The notes beneath the pieces are model-generated. The model ran no database searches and was not told where the DNA came from. It saw nothing but the letters and a program-made list of their open reading frames with translations. A DNA stretch of 64,000 nt from contig DASWQJ010000174.1 of assembly GCA_036403795.1 (NCBI GenBank), forward strand, positions 1 through 64,000, written 5' to 3'. Each line of letters begins with the position of its first letter. The stretch's first letter is position 1. Shown here one piece after another: positions 58,958 through 64,000 of the stretch. Made by a program: the position numbers and the translations under genes. This stretch comes from Stenotrophomonas_A sp036403795 (GTDB lineage: Bacteria > Pseudomonadota > Gammaproteobacteria > Xanthomonadales > Xanthomonadaceae).

Positions 58958-61282
58958 ATGATGTCCACCCCCAGCCCGCTGGGTCACCCCGGGCGTGATC
59001 CGCGTCTGTTAGCGCAGGCGAGGGACACGTTCCTGCCCGCACTGTCGCAGGCCTTCGCCGCGGCCGTGGCGCGCTTTGACGACGTGCTGTTCGACCGCGC
59101 GGAGCGGGCGGGTGCGTCGCAACTGCTGTTCCTGGACGGCATGCGCGAACTGCGGCGTCGGCGCGAGGAGATCAATTCGCGTTTTCGCAGCCAGATCGAG
59201 ACCTCCTGGCAATCGCTGGAGCAGGGGCGCCCGCTATCGGCAGAGGCTGCGCTGTCGGGACAGACCGCCACCGCCGGATCGCTGAGCCTGGTGCCTGAGC
59301 ACGAACTGGAATCGCGATTGGCGGTACGCAACCTGGCCAGTGTCCTGCAGCGCGAATGCAAGCCGGTGTTGGCGCTCATCGATCGCCGTCTCGGTTGGAT
59401 CGCCGGTGGCATGGAACTGGATGCAGACACCAATCCGATCGGCCCCGAGCACATCGGCGTCGCGATCCACGAAGCCTTCGCCACCAGCGACCTGGCACCG
59501 GAAGTGCGCCTGGTCCTGATCAAGCTGTGCGAGCGCGACCTGGCCGAGCCGATCGGCCGGCTGTACCGCGGGCTCGACGAGTTGCTGGCCAAGGCCGGCG
59601 TCATGCCGGAGATCTCGCGGCCACGCAGGCCCGAGGCGCCGTCGCGTCCGCAACAGCGCGAAGAGGCGCCCGCAGACGGCCCGTTCTCGGCGGGCAACGA
59701 AGACGAGTTCAATGATCAACACTCGCCGGCCTGGGCGAGCCGTTTCGTCAACCGTTGGGCCCAGAGCCGTGGCCGTTTGCAGGCCGCGCAGCGCGATCGC
59801 GAGGGCGGAATGGACGAGGCGCCGGGCGAGCATCCCGGTGGCAGTCAGGGCATGTTGCTGGAGGCCCTGCACGAATTGCTGCAGCAAACCCGCAACGTGC
59901 GCGAGACGACGACGTCGGCTGCGACGGTCGCGGTGGGACAGCAGCGACCGTTGAGCCAGCGGGAGATGATGTCGGTGCTGTCGCTGCTGCAGGCCACGCC
60001 CAGTGCCACGCTGAGCGCGGCGATCGGTGACAACGGCGAATCGCTGGCGCAGCGCCTCAAGAGCGAAGTGCTTTCCAGCGCCACGCGGTTGGGCGTGGAC
60101 CCGGCCAGCGCACGCCTGGATCCGATGGACGAGGACGCCATCGACCTGGTCGGCATGTTGTTCGACGTCATGCTGGACGAGCGCGACCTGGAAGGCCGCT
60201 CGCGCGAATTGATCGGCCGGTTGGTGGTGCCCTTCGTCAAGGTCGCCATGCTGGATCGCAAGATGTTCGTGCAAAAGACCCATCCGGCGCGTCGCCTGCT
60301 CAACTCGTTGGCCGAAGCCTGCGAAGGCAACGGCGGCGACAGCCCGGCCGAACGCGTGCTGATGGGCAAGGTTGAAGAAATCATCGAGCGCCTGGTGGCC
60401 GAGTTCAACGAGAACCTGGCGATCTTCCTGACGCTGGAAGAGGAGTTCCGCGACTTCCTGGCCCAGCACCGTCGTCGTATCGAAATCGCCGAACGCCGTG
60501 CCGCCGAAACCCAGCGCGGCCAGGAAAAACTGGAATTGGCCCGCACCCGGGCACAGGCCGAGTTGGACAAGCGCGGCACCGTCGCTAACTTGCCCAAGGC
60601 GGTCAACGACTTCCTTTGCCAGCCCTGGTTGCATCACCTGACCATGTCGATCCTGCGCGATGGCGAGGAGGGCCCTGCCGTGAATGAGGCGCTGGCGTTG
60701 GCCGACGGCGTGCTCGAGGAGTTGGGCGAAGCGCGCCGGCACATCGTCGGCAAGCCCTGGTTGCAGGCCTGGGAACCGGCCTTGGTCAAGGTCTTTGCCA
60801 GTGTCGGCCTGCATGGCGATGCTGGCCAGGTGGCCATCGGTGCGCTGCACGACACGTTGCAGGCGGTGGCCGAGGCGCGCCCGGACCTGGAGAAGTCGTT
60901 GCCGGAACTGCCGCAGGTGAGCCTGCCGCAGCCGCCGGCCGCCGAACCCGTCGGGGTGGAGTTGGGTGCGGAGGCGACGCTCGAGGATTTCGACAATGCC
61001 GACGCCGACCGATTCCGCGCGATGGCGATCGGCACGTGGCTGGATTTCGTCGACAAGGACGGCAAAGTGCAGGCAGGCAAGCTGTCGTGGGTGAGCCCGA
61101 TCTCTTCACGCCTGCTGTTCGTCAACCGTCGCGGCGTGCGCTTCTGCGTGGCCGCGCCGGAAGAATTGGCAGTGATGGTGCGCCTGGGTCGTCTGCGCAC
61201 GCATATCAACGACGGTGCGTTCGACAGTGCGATGCAAGGCGTGATCGACCGCCTCGATCCGCAGACCAGCACCGTCCACTGA
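58958..61282 (+). CDS. DUF1631 family protein, second tandem copy
   Basis: A 774-residue paralogue of the preceding protein with the same landmarks in the same order: LSLVPEHELESRLAVRNLA, RPLSQREMMSVLSLLQATPSA, DLVGMLFDVMLDE, KVAMLDRKMFVQKTHPARRLLNSLAEACEGN, RRRIEIAERRAAETQRGQEK and the C-terminal GTWLDFVDKDGKVQAGKLSWVSPISSRLLFVNRRG. It differs mainly by an acidic/proline-rich linker (about 220-290). GGGGAG precedes ATG 58958; ATG 58961 is adjacent. Tandem duplication followed by divergence is the simplest reading. Confidence 0.88.
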   Translation: MMSTPSPLGHPGRDPRLLAQARDTFLPALSQAFAAAVARFDDVLFDRAERAGASQLLFLDGMRELRRRREEINSRFRSQIETSWQSLEQGRPLSAEAALSGQTATAGSLSLVPEHELESRLAVRNLASVLQRECKPVLALIDRRLGWIAGGMELDADTNPIGPEHIGVAIHEAFATSDLAPEVRLVLIKLCERDLAEPIGRLYRGLDELLAKAGVMPEISRPRRPEAPSRPQQREEAPADGPFSAGNEDEFNDQHSPAWASRFVNRWAQSRGRLQAAQRDREGGMDEAPGEHPGGSQGMLLEALHELLQQTRNVRETTTSAATVAVGQQRPLSQREMMSVLSLLQATPSATLSAAIGDNGESLAQRLKSEVLSSATRLGVDPASARLDPMDEDAIDLVGMLFDVMLDERDLEGRSRELIGRLVVPFVKVAMLDRKMFVQKTHPARRLLNSLAEACEGNGGDSPAERVLMGKVEEIIERLVAEFNENLAIFLTLEEEFRDFLAQHRRRIEIAERRAAETQRGQEKLELARTRAQAELDKRGTVANLPKAVNDFLCQPWLHHLTMSILRDGEEGPAVNEALALADGVLEELGEARRHIVGKPWLQAWEPALVKVFASVGLHGDAGQVAIGALHDTLQAVAEARPDLEKSLPELPQVSLPQPPAAEPVGVELGAEATLEDFDNADADRFRAMAIGTWLDFVDKDGKVQAGKLSWVSPISSRLLFVNRRGVRFCVAAPEELAVMVRLGRLRTHINDGAFDSAMQGVIDRLDPQTSTVH

Positions 61283-61347
61283 CGCGGTCCCGGTCTGCGG
61301 GCCGCGTTTGCTAGGATCGGCCGCACAATCACCGGCAAGGGAAACGC

Positions 61348-62424
61348 ATGGCTGTGCAGGTGCAGGTCTTGAAGGAACACGCGCCGGGCGAGCGCCGGGT
61401 GGCGGCGACGCCGGAAACGGTCAAGAAACTCGTTGCCCTGGGCGCGGAGGTGTCGGTCCAGGCCGATGCCGGTGTCGCAGCAGGGTTCGATGACGCCGCC
61501 TACGTGGCCGCCGGGGCTGTCATTGCCGCGCCCGGCAGCGTCGGCCAGGCGGGACTGGTGATGTGCGTGCAATGCCCCGCTGCCGAGGTCTTGCAGCAGC
61601 TGGGCCTCGGCGCCGCCTTGGTCGGCCTGCTTTACCCGGACGCGGACCCCGCGCGGATCGACGCGTTGCGGGCCCGGCAACTGGTGGTGTTTCCGCTGGA
61701 GCGACTGCCGCGCACTACGCGCGCGCAGTCGATGGACGTGTTGAGTTCGCAGGCGGGCATGGCCGGCTACAAGGCGGCACTGATCGGCGCCGAGCTGGCG
61801 CCGCGCTTTTTCCCGATGCTGACCACCGCCGCCGGCACGATCCGTCCCTCGAAGGTGTTGGTGATCGGCGCTGGCGTGGCGGGGTTGCAAGCCATTGCCA
61901 CCGCGCGCCGCCTGGGCGCGCAGGTCGAAGGTTTCGACGTGCGGCCTGAAACGCGTGAGCAAATCGAGTCGCTGGGTGGCAGGTTCCTGGACCTGGGCGT
62001 AAGCGCGGCCGGAGAGGGCGGCTATGCGCGTGCGCTGAGCGAGGACGAGCGCGCCGAGCAGCAGCGGCGTTTGGCGGACCATCTTCGCAGTGTGGATGTA
62101 GTGATCTGCACGGCAGCGGTGCCCGGACGACCGGCACCCAAGATCCTCACCGCAGCCATGGTGGCGGGCATGCGGGCGGGCAGCGTCATCGTGGACCTGG
62201 CGGCCGAGACCGGCGGCAACTGCGAGCTGACCCGTCCCGGCGAGACGTATGTGCAAGCTGGAGTGACGATCGCAGGTCCATTGGACCTGGCCAGCCTGGG
62301 TGCGGTCCATGCCAGTGAAATGTTCTCGCGCAACAGCTTGAACTTCGTCGCGCTGTTCCTGCGCGAAGGGCAGTTGGCTTTCGACTGGGAAGACGAACTG
62401 CTGGCCAAGACGCGCTGGCACTGA
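61348..62424 (+). CDS. pntAA: NAD(P) transhydrogenase subunit alpha, soluble part (PntAA-like)
   Basis: A 358-residue protein matching domain I of proton-translocating transhydrogenase: VLKEHAPGERRVAATPETVKKL at the start, SSQAGMAGYKAALIGAEL, the NAD Rossmann motif VLVIGAGVAGLQAIATARRLGA, FDVRPETREQIESLGG, and IVDLAAETGGNCELT. In the three-gene form, pntAA is followed by pntAB and pntB for the membrane part; here a convergent gene follows and they are absent. It may work with distant partners, or be an alanine-dehydrogenase-like relative. AAGGGA precedes the ATG. Confidence 0.9.
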   Translation: MAVQVQVLKEHAPGERRVAATPETVKKLVALGAEVSVQADAGVAAGFDDAAYVAAGAVIAAPGSVGQAGLVMCVQCPAAEVLQQLGLGAALVGLLYPDADPARIDALRARQLVVFPLERLPRTTRAQSMDVLSSQAGMAGYKAALIGAELAPRFFPMLTTAAGTIRPSKVLVIGAGVAGLQAIATARRLGAQVEGFDVRPETREQIESLGGRFLDLGVSAAGEGGYARALSEDERAEQQRRLADHLRSVDVVICTAAVPGRPAPKILTAAMVAGMRAGSVIVDLAAETGGNCELTRPGETYVQAGVTIAGPLDLASLGAVHASEMFSRNSLNFVALFLREGQLAFDWEDELLAKTRWH

Positions 62425-62445
62425 GCGATCCGGTCATGCGGGCCG

Positions 62446-62468
62446 GGCGGCTTGCAAAGCAGGCCGCC
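62446..62468. terminator. Hairpin between convergent pntAA and DUF3106 genes
   Basis: GGCGGCTTGC and GCAGGCCGCC form a 10-bp stem (one G-T pair) on an AAA triloop, 21 bases past pntAA. It could serve both converging transcripts; T-tracts are lacking. Confidence 0.5.
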
Positions 62469-62545
62469 TGGACGCCTACCGATCCTGGTGCTCTGCGCTT
62501 GTCAGTGGGGGCCGCAGCGACGCGAGCCGCGTGCCCGCGTGCGGT

Positions 62546-63004
62546 TCAGTGATCGTCGCCGTCGTCGTGGGTACGCACCCAGTCCTGGCGCTGCTGCGCC
62601 GTCATCGTTTTCCAGCGTTCGCGCAGCGCGTCGCGCTGCACTGGATCGAGCTTGCGCATCTGTTCGAACAGCACCTTGGCCTCGCGGCGCTGCTGCGGCG
62701 ACATGTGTTCGAACCGGCGCATGCCGTCGGCGGCCTGGCGGCGTTGGTCCGGTGTCATTGCCTGCCAACGCTCGGCGTGTCGATACATGCGAGCGCGTTG
62801 GTCAGGCGTGTCGTTCCAGCGCTGACGCAGTGAAGCGATCAATAGCTCCCGCTGCGCCGGGGTCAGGTGCTCCCAGTCGGGCATTGGCACGACCGGACCG
62901 TCTGGCGGCCGGGGCCCAGGCGGCCCGGATGGCCGAGCCTGGGCCGCGGCCAGCGGTGCGACAGCCAGCAACACCGCCAGCAAAAGTAGGGTGGGGGTCT
63001 TCAT
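62546..63004 (-). CDS. DUF3106 exported protein
   Basis: A 152-residue protein with a signal peptide (MKTPTLLLLAVLLAVAPLAAA) and a helical DUF3106 domain: WEHLTPAQRELLIASLRQRW, then repeated short blocks W-x-MTPDQRRQ, HMSPQQRREA and LDPVQRDALRERWKTMTAQQRQDW. The repeats resemble the LTxxQ motif of CpxP/Spy-type periplasmic chaperones. The C-terminus is acidic. It is last in an operon with an ECF sigma factor and a membrane protein, overlapping the latter by four bases (ATGA). Confidence 0.9.
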   Translation of the reverse strand: MKTPTLLLLAVLLAVAPLAAAQARPSGPPGPRPPDGPVVPMPDWEHLTPAQRELLIASLRQRWNDTPDQRARMYRHAERWQAMTPDQRRQAADGMRRFEHMSPQQRREAKVLFEQMRKLDPVQRDALRERWKTMTAQQRQDWVRTHDDGDDH

Positions 63005-63387
63005 CGGGTCTGCTCCATGGCCAGCGCACCGTCAGACGCCAGCCAGACGTACAGGTCGGGGTTTTGTTCGAACACTTCTTCACCGTCGGCGCTGGCCACC
63101 GTGGATGTCGAAACAGGGGACGGAACAGGCGTGTTCAGGTGCACTCCCAGTCCCACCGCCAACACGGCCGAACATGCCGTGGCCAGCCACCAGGCACTCC
63201 GATGGCGCACCTTGCCGTGCGAATGCACGGTCGTTGCCTGGTGACGCGCTGCGCGAAGTCGCGCCAGTGTGGCGGGACCCAGGTGGCCGAGCGCGACATC
63301 GTGCAGTTGTCGGGCCTGGGCATCGAAATCCCGGCCCGGGTCGTGGGGCCTGCCTTCGTGGGACGTGCGCTGATGGGGAGTGTTCAC
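63001..63387 (-). CDS. Single-pass membrane protein, putative anti-sigma factor
   Basis: A 128-residue protein, cytoplasmic N-terminal half rich in His/Arg (ARQLHDVALGHLGPATLARLRAARHQ), one membrane helix (about 66-85, WWLATACSAVLAVGLGVHL), and a short acidic periplasmic tail ending FEQNPDLYVWLASDGALAM. Starting at GTG 63385-63387 it overlaps the sigma gene stop (GTGA). Position and topology are those of an anti-sigma factor for the ECF sigma upstream, but I see no ZAS zinc motif, so the role is inferred. Confidence 0.75.
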   Translation of the reverse strand: MNTPHQRTSHEGRPHDPGRDFDAQARQLHDVALGHLGPATLARLRAARHQATTVHSHGKVRHRSAWWLATACSAVLAVGLGVHLNTPVPSPVSTSTVASADGEEVFEQNPDLYVWLASDGALAMEQTR

Positions 63388-63938
63388 CGGAATTCCTCAA
63401 GCTGCTTCTGCAAGGCCTCGCGGGCCCGCGATAGGTGGGTCTTGACCGAACCTTCCGAGCAGCCCATCGCCTTTGCGGTGGTGGCCACGTCCAGTTCTTC
63501 CAGCACCCGCAGGGTAAATGCCTCGCGTTGCCGGGCGGGCAGCCCGCGCAGCGCCTGGACCAGGCGCTGATAGGCTTCCCGTCGATCCTGTTGTTCGGCA
63601 GGGCCGGCGGCGCTGTCGGCCCAGTCGATCCGGCTGTCGGCGTCTTCATCGCCGGCAGGCGCCCAGAAGCGCAGGCGGAAGCCCCGCCGCCGCTGCACGT
63701 CGATGATGCGGCTGCGCAGGATGCTCCAGAACAGCGGCGTCCACTCCTCGGCGGGCCGCTGTTGATAGGCCAACAGCTTGACCATCGCGTCCTGCACGGC
63801 GTCCATCGCATCCTCGCGGTGCCGCAAGCCGGCTTCGGCAAAGCGGAACGCGCGCGGCCCGATCCCGGCCAGGAACGCATCGAGCGAGGCTGGCGCGGGA
63901 GGTGCCCGGGTCTGCGGATCAAGAGGTGTGCCCACCAA
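63384..63938 (-). CDS. ECF-type RNA polymerase sigma factor
   Basis: An extracytoplasmic-function sigma factor. Region 2 is seen in AFRFAEAGLRHREDAMDAVQDAMVKLLAY and WTPLFWSILRSRIIDVQRRR; region 4 is LVQALRGLPARQREAFTLRVLEELDVATTAKAMGCSEGSVKTHLSRAREALQ. A Glu-rich linker separates them. The frame is open up to a TTG at 63989, but GTG 63936-63938 has GGAAG seven bases upstream and I prefer it (184 residues). It heads a three-gene operon with four-base overlaps to the membrane protein and the DUF3106 gene. Confidence 0.92.
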   Translation of the reverse strand: MVGTPLDPQTRAPPAPASLDAFLAGIGPRAFRFAEAGLRHREDAMDAVQDAMVKLLAYQQRPAEEWTPLFWSILRSRIIDVQRRRGFRLRFWAPAGDEDADSRIDWADSAAGPAEQQDRREAYQRLVQALRGLPARQREAFTLRVLEELDVATTAKAMGCSEGSVKTHLSRAREALQKQLEEFR

Positions 63939-64000
63939 CACAGGGTAGCTTCCCGTTCGGAATACCTGGTCAACGCGCCAGGGCGGCAAGGGTTGACCGC

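Noticed and set aside
59234..62421. Long minus-strand open frames (538 and 595 residues) opposite the second DUF1631 gene and pntAA
   Set aside because: They are stop-free because of codon bias on the real strand; the real genes have motifs and ribosome sites.
1..64000. tRNA, rRNA, CRISPR arrays, insertion sequences or prophage genes
   Set aside because: I found no T-loop or cloverleaf signatures between genes, no regularly spaced repeats, and no transposase, integrase or phage structural proteins.

Overview
The window is an ordinary, densely coded chromosomal segment of a high-GC gammaproteobacterium, most likely a member of the Xanthomonadaceae/Lysobacteraceae (Lysobacter, Luteimonas, Stenotrophomonas relatives). 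The reasons are the G+C-rich third codon positions, the gammaproteobacterial order lptD-surA-pdxA-rsmA-apaG-apaH, the ybbA-ybbP/tesA divergon, a GTAG-headed REP-type hairpin of the kind described in Stenotrophomonas, and the oxyR-ahpF-ahpC cluster. I see no tRNA or rRNA genes, insertion sequences, prophage genes or CRISPR arrays. No gene-free stretch exceeds 300 bases.

Layout. 1-8 kb: metK with a clear terminator, a COG2908 (LpxH-like) phosphoesterase gene broken by one in-frame TGA, a YdjM-type membrane hydrolase, a methyltransferase, dusB, and a nucleoside transporter plus ribokinase pair. 8-17 kb: aldo/keto reductase, Fur-boxed hemP, a DUF486 membrane protein, the ybbA-ybbP ABC exporter divergent from tesA, and a two-component system whose two genes are separated by strong hairpins. 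17-25 kb: dgkA, a TerC protein, a LemA-TPM-TPM cluster, then lgt-thyA-folA coupled by overlapping stop/start codons. 23-30 kb: the lptD-surA-pdxA-rsmA-apaG-apaH operon on the minus strand. 30-35 kb: a minus-strand cluster of a BtuM-like membrane protein, a PduO-type corrinoid adenosyltransferase and a histone-deacetylase-like hydrolase; divergently, ubiH and a second ubiquinone hydroxylase, then a Tat-exported oxidoreductase. 36-43 kb: six minus-strand genes ending in a protein I do not recognise, and glnS. 43-50 kb: msrA, a LamB-type porin, transaldolase, rnk, and the peroxide-defence cluster oxyR-ahpF-ahpC with an OxyR-like site upstream of ahpC. 50-56 kb: prmC, a PhyH-type dioxygenase, proline iminopeptidase, and a tightly overlapping minus-strand set (nitroreductase, 5'-3' exonuclease, NUDIX hydrolase, N-formylglutamate amidohydrolase). 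56-64 kb: two tandem DUF1631 paralogues, a transhydrogenase alpha subunit without its partners, and a three-gene ECF sigma factor operon.

How the genes work together. Most are housekeeping: envelope biogenesis (lptD, surA, lgt, dgkA), nucleotide and folate metabolism (thyA, folA), translation and RNA modification (glnS, dusB, rsmA, rlmM, prmC), methyl and oxidation repair (metK, msrA, ahpCF, oxyR) and quinone synthesis (ubiH pair). No large unknown system stands out. The observations I rate highest are the interrupted LpxH-like gene, the possible BtuM/PduO cobalamin pair, the orphan pntAA, the tandem DUF1631 pair, the hairpins inside the two-component operon and the unrecognised protein at 35.9-36.6 kb.
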